Below are positions 7,601 to 14,673 of a DNA stretch of 14,851 nucleotides, piece after piece. Source of the DNA: Oscillospiraceae bacterium (GTDB lineage: Bacteria > Bacillota > Clostridia > Oscillospirales > Acutalibacteraceae); assembly GCA_029013165.1 (NCBI GenBank), contig JAQXMV010000132.1:1-14851 (forward strand), read 5' to 3'. The position numbers and the translations under genes were made by a program. The notes below the pieces were generated by a model. It was not told where the DNA came from and made no database searches. It saw nothing but the letters and a program-made list of their open reading frames with translations. Position 1 is the first letter of the stretch. The number at the start of each line of letters is the position of its first letter.

Positions 7601-7647
7601 AACACCCTTGACTGAATGAAGAAAGTCAACTGAATAATAAAAAAGTC

Positions 7648-7682
7648 ACAGCGGCGCCGAAGAATCAGCACCGCTGTTTTTC
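7648..7682. terminator. Rho-independent terminator shared by prmA and the convergent deacylase gene
   Basis: ACAGCGG (7648-7654) pairs with CCGCTGT (7671-7677). Two further G-C pairs follow after a one-base mismatch. On the plus strand TTTTTCT follows directly (ending at 7682). On the minus strand the A run at 7639-7644 supplies a T run a few bases after the stem. It lies between convergent genes and probably ends both transcripts. Confidence 0.85.
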
Positions 7683-7703
7683 TATGCCGTGATTGTTTTC
7701 GCC

Positions 7704-8174
7704 TTATTCCGGCAGCTTGCACACATCGACCCAGCTGTCAAATTTCGAGAGCTTCTCCAGCTCCGGGATTGTCAGCTCAATGGCGCTGTTGCTGCTGCCG
7801 CAGGCAGGAAAGACGGTTTCAAAGCGTCTGAGACTTTCGTCGAGATAGACTACAGCACCTTCGTTGACCGCGAAGGGACATACGCCGCCCACGGCATGGC
7901 CGATCAGCTCGGTGACCTGATCCGGCGTCAGCATTTTCGCTTTTGTGGCGAAAGTGTCCTTGAACTTCCGGTTGTCGATTCGGGCGTCACCGGCCGCCAC
8001 GACGATGATCGCCTTCTCTCCCACAAGGAAAGTGAGACTTTTTGCGATGCGTTTGCCCTCTGTGCCCAGGGCGAGAGCCGCCAGCTCCACCGTCGCGCTG
8101 GAAACATCAAATTCCTGGATTCTGTTTTCGATTCCGTATTCTTTAAAATAGGCTCTGACTTTTTCTATCGCCAT
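7704..8174 (-). CDS. YbaK/EbsC family aminoacyl-tRNA deacylase
   Basis: This cytoplasmic trans-editing protein of the YbaK/INS superfamily hydrolyses mischarged aminoacyl-tRNA. Characterised relatives act on Cys-tRNA-Pro or Ala-tRNA-Pro. The 156 residues form the single YbaK domain. Visible hallmarks are IAKSL with K45, the position of the essential lysine in E. coli YbaK. GHAVGGVCPF (92-101) and VYLDESLRRFETVFPACGSSNSAIEL-type segments also match. It most resembles the stand-alone Firmicutes YwhH-like group, so the amino acid it clears is not determined here. ATG at 8174 has AAAGGAG (8190-8184 on this strand) 9 nt upstream and a good promoter further up. It diverges from pcrA and converges on prmA through a shared terminator, so it is probably monocistronic. 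Confidence 0.93.
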   Translation of the reverse strand: MAIEKVRAYFKEYGIENRIQEFDVSSATVELAALALGTEGKRIAKSLTFLVGEKAIIVVAAGDARIDNRKFKDTFATKAKMLTPDQVTELIGHAVGGVCPFAVNEGAVVYLDESLRRFETVFPACGSSNSAIELTIPELEKLSKFDSWVDVCKLPE

Positions 8175-8210
8175 GTTTTGTAACTCCTTTGTTTATCTTG
8201 TGTTTTCTAT

Positions 8211-8239
8211 ATTTTATTATCATGTGAGAGAATAGTCAA
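8211..8239 (-). promoter_or_regulatory. Sigma-A promoter for the YbaK-type deacylase gene
   Basis: Read on the minus strand, TTGACT (8239-8234) and TAAAAT (8216-8211) are separated by exactly 17 bp. Each matches consensus at five of six positions. The start would be near 8204, giving a leader of about 30 nt that contains AAAGGAG. Confidence 0.75.
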
Positions 8240-8270
8240 GAAATAAAAAAATATATTTCATGTTTTTGTG

Positions 8271-8299
8271 TTGTATTTTTTACGCTTTTCATGTAAAAT
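8271..8299 (+). promoter_or_regulatory. Probable sigma-A promoter for pcrA
   Basis: TAAAAT (8294-8299) is a good -10 hexamer. At 17 bp upstream, TTGTAT (8271-8276) is a weak -35 matching only TTG. It lies in the AT-rich spacer shared with the divergent deacylase gene. The ribosome binding site GAGGT (8330-8334) follows, 5 nt before the pcrA start. Confidence 0.55.
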
Positions 8300-8339
8300 C
8301 ATCATGTATCATTATGGTTTTCAGATTTCGAGGTAAAAA

Positions 8340-10745
8340 ATGGCATCCAGTGAATTTTTAGAATTAAGACAAAAAATAATCGAAAAAGACTTTCAGCATA
8401 TGAACGACAAGCAGAAGCAGGCGATCTTTCAGGTCAAAGGTCCGCTACTGATTCTTGCCGGTGCCGGCAGCGGCAAAACCACCGTTATTGTCAACAGAAT
8501 CGCTAACATTATCAAATACGGCGACGCGTATTACAGCAAGGAATGTGCCTTTGAACCCTCTCCCAGAGATCTGCGCAGCATGAGAGCTTATCTCGACGGT
8601 GATGAAAGCGTGCTTTTCGATATCGAGGATCTTCTCAGTGTGGAACCGGCCCGGCCGTGGCAGATTCTTGCCATCACTTTCACCAATAAAGCGGCTAATG
8701 AACTGAAAGAAAGACTTGAAAAAATCCTCGGCGAGGAGGCAAAAGATATCTGGGCCTCCACCTTTCACTCCTCCTGTGTCCGGATTCTTCGCCGTGACGC
8801 GGAGACCATGGGCTACAGCCAGCATTTCACGATTTATGACAGCGACGATTCCAAGCGCCTGATCAAGGAGTGTCAGCGGCAGCTGAATATTTCCGATAGT
8901 GTTATCTCCTACAAGTCCATTTTGAGTGAGATCAGCAAGGCTAAGGATAACCTTATTTCCGCTGCGGAATATGAAAAGAATGCCGCCGAGGCCAAGGACA
9001 GCCGTATGGTCAAGATCGCCTCGGTTTATAAGATGTATCAGTCGGAGCTGAAAAAATCCGACGCCATGGATTTTGACGATATTATTGTCAACACCGTCAG
9101 GCTCCTGGAAGAGCATCAGGATATCCGGGAATATTATCAGCGCAAATTCAAATATATCATGGTCGACGAATATCAGGACACCAACCACGCTCAGTACAGA
9201 CTCACGGAGCTGCTGGCGGCAGGACACAGAAATATCTGCGTTGTGGGTGATGACGACCAGAGTATTTACCGCTTCCGGGGCGCCACCATCGAGAATATCC
9301 TCTCCTTTGAGCACCGCTATGCCGAGTCTCAGATTATCCGCCTGGAGCAGAATTACCGTTCCACCCAAACGATACTCGATGTGGCCAATGAGGTGATCTC
9401 CAATAACCGCAAGAGAAAGGGAAAAAGTCTGTGGACCTCCAATCCCGGCGGCGACAAGGTGGTCGTCAACACGGCTTATGATGAAGCCGATGAGGCAAAG
9501 TTTATTGCCGAAACCATCGAGGAAAATGTGGCCTCCGGCAAATTCCGTTTCAGTGACCACGCCGTGCTTTACCGCATGAACGCCCAGTCAAACTCCATTG
9601 AAAGAGTTCTGGTGCGCGCAGGCATACCCTACCGCGTGATCGGCGGTTTCCGCTTCTATGAAAGGGCAGAAATCCGCGACGCCATCGCCTATTTGACGGT
9701 GGTCAATAACCCCGGGGATAATATCCGGCTTCGCCGCATCATCAATGTGCCCAAACGGGGCATCGGAGAAGCCACGGTCAATAAGGCCGCTGAAATATCC
9801 ACGGGACTCGGCATGAGTCTTTATGAGGTTTTCCGTCACAGTGATGAGTTTGAGGCTCTCCGGCGCAGCGCCAATAAGCTGAAAGCTTTCTGTGACATGA
9901 TCGATTCTCTCAGAGAAAATCTTGACAAGGTCGGTATTGACGAGCTCTTTGAGGATATCATGAATAAGACGGGATATCTGGCTCATCTGCGCCTTGACAA
10001 AGAAAAGGGCGCAGAGCGCGAGGAAAACATATACGAGCTCATTTCCAACCTCAAAAACTATGAGCAGGAAAACGAGGAGGCCACCCTTTCGGGCTTCCTG
10101 GAGGAAGTGGCGCTGATGACGGATATCGACAATTATAACGCGCAGACCGACGCCGTCGTGCTCATGACGATTCATTCCGCCAAAGGTCTCGAGTTTCCGG
10201 TGGTCTTTCTTCCGGGCATGGAGGAGGGCATTTTCCCCGGCATTCAGAGTATGTATAATCCCGACGATGTGGAGGAGGAAAGGCGGTTGGCCTATGTCGG
10301 TATCACCCGGGCCAAGCGTAATCTATATATTTCCCACGCCAATATGCGTATGCTTTTCGGCACCACGCAGAGAAATATGCCCTCAAGGTTCCTCGTGGAA
10401 GTGCCGGAGGCACTCATTGAGAGAACGGGACGGCGCCCCAACAGTCAGCTCTCCTTCGGCGAGCTTGCCAGGGGAGACTACGAGCAGGAGCGAAACGACA
10501 ACCGCTTTGTCTACAAGGGCACGGGCTATCTTTCCAAAATCAAACAGCAGTCGGCTCCCGCCGCCAAAAAGCCGGCGCCGGCCGTCAAATACAGCACCGG
10601 CGACACCGTTGTGCACAAGGTTTTCGGCAAGGGCGTGATCCTTTCCGCCAAGCCTATGGGCAACGACGCGATGCTGGAAATCGCCTTTGAAACGGCTGGC
10701 ACCAAAAAGCTCATGGCCAATTACGCCAAGCTGGAAAAACAATAA
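8340..10745 (+). CDS. pcrA: ATP-dependent 3'-5' DNA helicase, UvrD/PcrA type
   Basis: This superfamily 1A helicase unwinds DNA in repair, restart of replication and removal of RecA. It has 801 residues; typical PcrA is about 720-780. Motifs in order: Q motif MNDKQKQAI; Walker A GAGSGKTT (41-48); motif Ia ITFTNKAA (112-119); Walker B VDEYQDTN (275-282); motif III GDDDQSIYRFRGA; motif IV LEQNYRST; motif V TIHSAKGLEFPVVFLPG; motif VI YVGITRAKRNLYIS. The C-terminal tail (about 745-801, TGDTVVHKVFGKGVI) is the Tudor-like RNA polymerase-binding module of PcrA. About 41 extra residues sit between Walker A and motif Ia (about 60-101) compared with Bacillus-type PcrA. ATG at 8340 has GAGGT 5 nt upstream. 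The lipase gene follows after a 40-nt spacer without a terminator, so they may share a transcript. Confidence 0.96.
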   Translation: MASSEFLELRQKIIEKDFQHMNDKQKQAIFQVKGPLLILAGAGSGKTTVIVNRIANIIKYGDAYYSKECAFEPSPRDLRSMRAYLDGDESVLFDIEDLLSVEPARPWQILAITFTNKAANELKERLEKILGEEAKDIWASTFHSSCVRILRRDAETMGYSQHFTIYDSDDSKRLIKECQRQLNISDSVISYKSILSEISKAKDNLISAAEYEKNAAEAKDSRMVKIASVYKMYQSELKKSDAMDFDDIIVNTVRLLEEHQDIREYYQRKFKYIMVDEYQDTNHAQYRLTELLAAGHRNICVVGDDDQSIYRFRGATIENILSFEHRYAESQIIRLEQNYRSTQTILDVANEVISNNRKRKGKSLWTSNPGGDKVVVNTAYDEADEAKFIAETIEENVASGKFRFSDHAVLYRMNAQSNSIERVLVRAGIPYRVIGGFRFYERAEIRDAIAYLTVVNNPGDNIRLRRIINVPKRGIGEATVNKAAEISTGLGMSLYEVFRHSDEFEALRRSANKLKAFCDMIDSLRENLDKVGIDELFEDIMNKTGYLAHLRLDKEKGAEREENIYELISNLKNYEQENEEATLSGFLEEVALMTDIDNYNAQTDAVVLMTIHSAKGLEFPVVFLPGMEEGIFPGIQSMYNPDDVEEERRLAYVGITRAKRNLYISHANMRMLFGTTQRNMPSRFLVEVPEALIERTGRRPNSQLSFGELARGDYEQERNDNRFVYKGTGYLSKIKQQSAPAAKKPAPAVKYSTGDTVVHKVFGKGVILSAKPMGNDAMLEIAFETAGTKKLMANYAKLEKQ

Positions 10746-10785
10746 AAAAAACATGCCTATGGGCAAAAATAAGGAGAGATTCACT

Positions 10786-12390
10786 ATGAAAAAAACACTC
10801 AAAAAAATCCTGTCTCTGTCTCTTGCGCTGGTGATGGCCTTTGGCTGCTGCGGCTTTGTTCTGGCCTCTGCAGAGCAGGTGACGCCTGTGATCGTGGTCA
10901 GCGGCATGAACTGTTTCCCTCTCTATAGCGCAGAGACGGGAGAGCAGGTCTATCCGCCCTCGACGGACAGAATCATGTCCGTTGTGAAAACCGCTGTGCC
11001 GGCTCTGATCAAGTTCCTGCCGAGCAAGGACTGGCAGACCCTCGGCGATGATCTCTTTGAGGAGGTTTATACCGAGCTTTTCGATATCATTTCCTTTGGC
11101 GATGACGCCGAATCCCTCTATTCACTTTATACGGATCTTTTCCCGGAGTCTGTGGATCATTACCCGGAGACGCTGCTCAATGAGGACGCTGACGAGGATG
11201 AAGTGGGTCTGATCCGCACGGCGGCGGACGCAGTGGGAGCCGAGAATGTTTATTTCTTCAACTATGACTGGAGAAAATCACCCATGGATCACGCCGATGA
11301 TCTGAAAGCATATATTGAGAATGTAAAAAAAGAGAGAAATGCCGATCAGGTGATGATCATTGCCAGCAGCATGGGCGGCGCAGTGACCAATGCTTTTCTT
11401 GCGAAATACGGCAGCGGTGACCTGAAGAAAATCGTCTACGCCATGACGGCTTTTCAGGGTGTGGACTGTGTGGGAGAGCTTTTCTGCCGCAATCTTGAGA
11501 TCAATACCGACTATCTGCTGGATTATCTTTTTGCTTTCCAGAAAGGCAAACTGGATATGCAGATCCTGATGGCGCTTCTGCAGACGGGCGTGGAGCTCGC
11601 TCCTCAGGTACGGGATTTTGTCGATGCTTTCATCACCGGCACGCTGGATAATCTCGGCGACAGAGCCTATAATGAGATTATGGCCAAATCCTTCGGTACA
11701 CTGCCGGGCCTTTGGGCTATGGTTCCCGCCGACTATTATGCCAACGCCAAGCAGACTCTCTTTGAGGAGGGCTTGCCCAAGGCACTGGAAGCCAAAACCG
11801 ACAGTTATTATGCCGCGCAGACCCATGCGCAGAACATGATGAACACCGCTATCGAAAAGGGTACGGATATCTATCTCTTCTCCTCTTACGGCTATCTGCC
11901 GGCGCCGTTCTCCGATAAGGCACGGGAACAGTCCGATTGCCTCATTGAGACCTCGAGATCCTCCGGCGGCGCTGTCACGGCTCTCTGGGGCGAGACTCTC
12001 GGCGGCCGTGATTATCAGGCGGTAGGTACGGCCTGTGCCGAGGCAAGCCACCATCATGTTTCCAACGACGGCATCGTGGACGCATCGACCTGTATGTTCC
12101 CCGAGCAGACCTGGTTCTTCAAATATAACAGGCATGTGGGCGTACCCTATGGTTCTGACACCGGGAAGCTGCTGTCATGGCTGCTTTCCGCCGACAGCTA
12201 TGTGACGGTTTATTCCGATGAGAGGTATCCGCAGTTTATGAGCCTGAACCGTATTACGGGAAAATGCACTTCCCTGACCGGAAGTGAGATCAGAACCGGT
12301 ATACTCGATCAGGACGCCGGATTCTTTGTCAGACTCCTGATCATTCTCCAGACACTTTTTTCAACCATCATCAAGCTCTTAGGCTTATAA
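10786..12390 (+). CDS. Secreted LCAT-like alpha/beta hydrolase (lipase/esterase)
   Basis: The 534-residue protein is predicted to be exported. The N-terminus has KK-rich residues, a hydrophobic core (about 9-28) and a likely signal peptidase I site after LASA (before EQ). The mature part looks like the lecithin:cholesterol acyltransferase/lipase branch of alpha/beta hydrolases. FFNYDWR (157-163) is a hallmark of that branch. The nucleophile elbow is A193-S-S195-M-G197, so the usual first Gly is Ala. SNDGIVD (426-432) and NRHVG (H450) are candidates for the acid and base. The substrate is probably an ester or phospholipid, but this is not provable by eye. The last 22 residues are strongly hydrophobic. 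ATG at 10786 is chosen because AAGGAGAG (10771-10778) precedes it and the signal peptide begins there. The in-frame ATG at 10687 lies inside pcrA. The GH28-like gene follows after 16 nt. Confidence 0.85.
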   Translation: MKKTLKKILSLSLALVMAFGCCGFVLASAEQVTPVIVVSGMNCFPLYSAETGEQVYPPSTDRIMSVVKTAVPALIKFLPSKDWQTLGDDLFEEVYTELFDIISFGDDAESLYSLYTDLFPESVDHYPETLLNEDADEDEVGLIRTAADAVGAENVYFFNYDWRKSPMDHADDLKAYIENVKKERNADQVMIIASSMGGAVTNAFLAKYGSGDLKKIVYAMTAFQGVDCVGELFCRNLEINTDYLLDYLFAFQKGKLDMQILMALLQTGVELAPQVRDFVDAFITGTLDNLGDRAYNEIMAKSFGTLPGLWAMVPADYYANAKQTLFEEGLPKALEAKTDSYYAAQTHAQNMMNTAIEKGTDIYLFSSYGYLPAPFSDKAREQSDCLIETSRSSGGAVTALWGETLGGRDYQAVGTACAEASHHHVSNDGIVDASTCMFPEQTWFFKYNRHVGVPYGSDTGKLLSWLLSADSYVTVYSDERYPQFMSLNRITGKCTSLTGSEIRTGILDQDAGFFVRLLIILQTLFSTIIKLLGL

Positions 12391-12406
12391 AAGGAGAGGA
12401 AACCCT

Positions 12407-13762
12407 ATGAAAGTTTTTAATGTCAGGGAATACGGCGCCGTCTGCGACGGAGTCGCCGACGACGGCGCAGCCATACAGAAAGCCGTCGATGAATGTTACA
12501 GCGCAGGCGGCGGACGGGTTCTGCTGGAAAGCGGCGAATATTACAGCCATTCCATCAGTCTGAAGCCGAATGTGGAGCTTCACCTGGAAAAGGGAGCCCA
12601 CCTCAAGGCCAGCGCCGATATTGAGTCCTATATCAGACCCTGTGAAACCATCAACGATCCCAAAACTGCTCTCGTAGGGAATCCCGTGACGGGAAAACCG
12701 TCCTTTGCTTTCATTTATGCCTATGGTGCTCACGGCTGTGCCATCACCGGCGAGGGTGTCATCGACGGAAACTGTTATGCTTTCGTGGAGAGGAAGAGCC
12801 GCTATTATGTGACGGGAAATTTCTATCCCAGACCGACCGTCATTTATCTTGAAAACTCCGACCATATCACCGTCAAGGATATCACGGTGAAAGACGCGCC
12901 TTTCTGGACTCTGCATCCGGCCGGCTGTGATGATGTGCTGATCTCCCATATCCGGATACTCAATCCCCTCGATGTGGCAAACAGTGACGGAATCGACCCC
13001 GACCACTGCTCCAATGTCCGAATTATCGGCTGTCACATTACCTGCGCCGATGACTGTATCTGCCTGAAAGCCTCCAAGGGCAACAGCGAATACGGCCCCT
13101 GTGAGAATATCATCATCAATGCCTGCACACTGACCTCCACCTCGGCGGCCATCAAGATCGGCACCGAGGGCGTGGGTGATTTCCGAAATGTGCTCGTCAG
13201 CGACTGCCATATTTCCAACTCCAACCGCGGAATTTCCATTCAGATCCGTGACGGCGGCAATGTGGAAAATGTATCCTTTTCCAATATCATGATTTCGACG
13301 CGCCGTTTTTGTCCCGACTGGTGGGGCAGTGCGGAGCCTATCGCCATTACGGCCTTTCGCCGCGATGAGAATACCCTTTGCGGCTCGGTGAAGAATATCC
13401 GCTTCCATAATATTATCTGCCGCGGAGAAAACGGCGTCCTCGTCCACGGAACCAAGGACAATCCCATCAAAGATGTGGTTTTTGAAAATGTCCGTGTGAT
13501 TCTCGACAAGACCTCGAAGTGGGACTGCGGTCTTTATGATCTGCGGCCTGCCATTGATTACGGCCTGACCGACAGCAAAAATTCCTGTTTCTATCTGAAA
13601 AACGCCGAGAATGTTACCATTGAAAAAAGCTATGCCGGCTACGAAACAGTTTGTGAGGATTACGCCTACGGCCTTTATGCCGAAAATGTCAAGGATCTGA
13701 GTATGCAGCGCTTTGAGTGTTCGTCGGCAGGGGAAGAATACGAGAATATAAAAATAATTTGA
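12407..13762 (+). CDS. GH28-like right-handed beta-helix glycosidase
   Basis: The 451-residue protein belongs to the polygalacturonase-like GH28/pectate-lyase superfamily. An N-terminal pectin-lyase-type start (VFNVREYGAVCDGVADDGAAIQKA) leads into beta-helix repeats. Two of the four GH28 active-site blocks are present: N192-S-D194-G and D215-D216 (CADD). The other two are not: the GHG position reads S246-A-A in SAAIKIGTEG, and the R-x-K position reads S277-I-Q279. Typical GH28 enzymes hydrolyse galacturonide bonds by inversion. Here the substrate is uncertain and could be a short oligosaccharide or another sugar acid. No signal peptide is visible, so the enzyme is probably cytoplasmic, unlike its secreted neighbour upstream. 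ATG at 12407 has AAGGAGAGGA (12391-12400) just upstream. The 16-nt gap suggests one operon with the lipase. No terminator is seen after the stop. Confidence 0.85.
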   Translation: MKVFNVREYGAVCDGVADDGAAIQKAVDECYSAGGGRVLLESGEYYSHSISLKPNVELHLEKGAHLKASADIESYIRPCETINDPKTALVGNPVTGKPSFAFIYAYGAHGCAITGEGVIDGNCYAFVERKSRYYVTGNFYPRPTVIYLENSDHITVKDITVKDAPFWTLHPAGCDDVLISHIRILNPLDVANSDGIDPDHCSNVRIIGCHITCADDCICLKASKGNSEYGPCENIIINACTLTSTSAAIKIGTEGVGDFRNVLVSDCHISNSNRGISIQIRDGGNVENVSFSNIMISTRRFCPDWWGSAEPIAITAFRRDENTLCGSVKNIRFHNIICRGENGVLVHGTKDNPIKDVVFENVRVILDKTSKWDCGLYDLRPAIDYGLTDSKNSCFYLKNAENVTIEKSYAGYETVCEDYAYGLYAENVKDLSMQRFECSSAGEEYENIKII

Positions 13763-13780
13763 CAAAAACCCTAAAACCAC

Positions 13781-13809
13781 TTTACACATCCGTTTATATT
13801 TAGTAAAAT
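13781..13809 (+). promoter_or_regulatory. Sigma-A promoter for pyrH-frr
   Basis: TTTACA (13781-13786) and TAAAAT (13804-13809) are 17 bp apart, each one mismatch from consensus. Transcription would start near 13816, leaving a leader of about 57 nt before pyrH. An exact 11-bp direct repeat TATATTTAGTA covers the spacer and -10 (13795-13805) and recurs just after the predicted start (13823-13833). A TTGACA at 13759-13764 lacks a matching -10 and is not favoured. Confidence 0.75.
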
Positions 13810-13833
13810 ATTAAGGAACGAATATATTTAGTA
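13795..13833 (+). repeat. Exact 11-bp direct repeat around the pyrH transcription start
   Basis: TATATTTAGTA occurs at 13795-13805 and again at 13823-13833, 28 bp apart start to start. The first copy overlaps the -10 hexamer of the pyrH promoter and the second lies in the leader. A 9-bp inverted partial copy, TACTAAATA, lies at 14643-14651 ahead of frr. The positions fit a repressor site, but AT-rich chance repetition is possible. Confidence 0.5.
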
Positions 13834-13872
13834 TTACAGTAAGGAATACGATTGAACACGGAGGTGTTTCCC

Positions 13873-14580
13873 ATGGGAAGCAATTATAAAAGAATTCTCC
13901 TGAAAATCAGCGGAGAAGTCCTTGCCGGCGAGCAGGGAAAAGGCATCAATTTCGATGTGGCCCAGGAGATCTGCGCAGTGGTGAAGCAGTGCAGTGAAAT
14001 GGGTGTTGAGATAGGTTTGGTTGTCGGCGGCGGCAATTTCTGGCGCGGCAGAAGCAGCGGTGAAATGGACAGAACAAGGGCCGATCAGATGGGTATGCTT
14101 GCCACCTGTATCAATGCACTGGCTCTGTGCGACACCCTGGAGCAAATGGGCGTGAAGGCGGTCGTTCAGACGGCGATCTCCATGCCGCAGGTGGCCGAGC
14201 CCTTTGCCAAGCGCACAGCCGTCAAGCACCTGGAAAATGGTGAGGTGGTCATTTTTGGCGCCGGAACCGGCTGTCCTTTCTTTTCCACGGATACCACAGC
14301 GGCGCTTCGCGCAGCGGAAATCGAGGCCGATGTGATTTTCAAGGCAACCAATGTAGACGGCGTCTATGACAAGGATCCCAATCAATTCAGCGACGCTGTG
14401 AAATACGATGAGCTGACCCATTCCGAGGTCCTGGCCAAGGGACTCAAGGTTATGGACAGCACGGCGGCGTCTCTTTGCCGCGACAACGGCATTGACATTC
14501 TGGTCTTTAACCTGAGCGATCCACAGAATATCGTCAAGGCTCTTCAGGGAGAAAAGATCGGTACCGTTGTCAGAAGCTAA
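13873..14580 (+). CDS. pyrH: UMP kinase (uridylate kinase)
   Basis: This hexameric cytoplasmic enzyme of the amino acid kinase family phosphorylates UMP to UDP with ATP. It is essential for pyrimidine nucleotide supply and is usually controlled by UTP and GTP. The 235-residue length is typical. Motifs: YKRILLKISGE (5-15, phosphate-binding), GLVVGGGNFWRGR (48-60), DRTRADQMGMLATCINALAL (66-85), GTGCPFFSTDTTAALRAAE (131-149) and KATNVDGVYDKDP (157-169). ATG at 13873 is chosen because GGAGGTG (13860-13866) lies 6 nt upstream and the protein then begins MGSNYKRILLKISGE like its relatives. An upstream in-frame TTG at 13852 lacks a ribosome binding site and would add seven atypical residues. frr follows after 93 nt, the classical pyrH-frr pair. 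Confidence 0.97.
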   Translation: MGSNYKRILLKISGEVLAGEQGKGINFDVAQEICAVVKQCSEMGVEIGLVVGGGNFWRGRSSGEMDRTRADQMGMLATCINALALCDTLEQMGVKAVVQTAISMPQVAEPFAKRTAVKHLENGEVVIFGAGTGCPFFSTDTTAALRAAEIEADVIFKATNVDGVYDKDPNQFSDAVKYDELTHSEVLAKGLKVMDSTAASLCRDNGIDILVFNLSDPQNIVKALQGEKIGTVVRS

Positions 14581-14604
14581 TCACTGATACAGGATTTAAA
14601 AGGA

Positions 14605-14622
14605 GCCGATCTTTTCATCGGC
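14605..14622 (+). promoter_or_regulatory. Hairpin in the pyrH-frr spacer
   Basis: GCCGAT (14605-14610) pairs with ATCGGC (14617-14622) around a CTTTTC loop. GGCCCGATC follows rather than a T run, so it is unlikely to be an intrinsic terminator. It may be an RNA-processing or stability element between two genes that usually share a transcript. Confidence 0.45.
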
Positions 14623-14673
14623 GGCCCGATCAATCTATATATTACTAAATAACATAAGAGAGGAAATATTGCC

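Noticed and set aside
8241..8258. AT-rich AAATA/TATTT inverted repeat in the pcrA-deacylase spacer
   Set aside because: It is too short and low in complexity to distinguish from the AT-rich background.
8445..9560. Antisense open frame opposite pcrA (371 codons)
   Set aside because: It overlaps the conserved helicase motifs on the other strand and has no family features of its own.
10754..10765. TGCC/GGCA hairpin between pcrA and the lipase gene as a terminator
   Set aside because: It has only four base pairs and no T run, so I regard the two genes as possibly co-transcribed.
10687..10785. Upstream in-frame ATG extending the lipase into pcrA
   Set aside because: It would put 33 polar residues before a clean signal peptide. 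The ATG at 10786 has a strong ribosome binding site and starts exactly at the signal peptide.
13759..13764. TTGACA as the -35 of the pyrH promoter
   Set aside because: No acceptable -10 lies 16-18 bp downstream. TTTACA at 13781 with TAAAAT at 13804 is much better.
12371..13789. Long antisense open frame opposite the GH28-like gene (472 codons)
   Set aside because: The sense strand has clear beta-helix and GH28 motifs and a strong ribosome binding site. The antisense product is a repetitive Gly/Val/Ile shadow of the helix repeats.
13852..13872. TTG start giving UMP kinase seven more residues
   Set aside because: No ribosome binding site precedes it, while GGAGGTG is correctly spaced from ATG 13873 and the shorter protein matches the family N-terminus.
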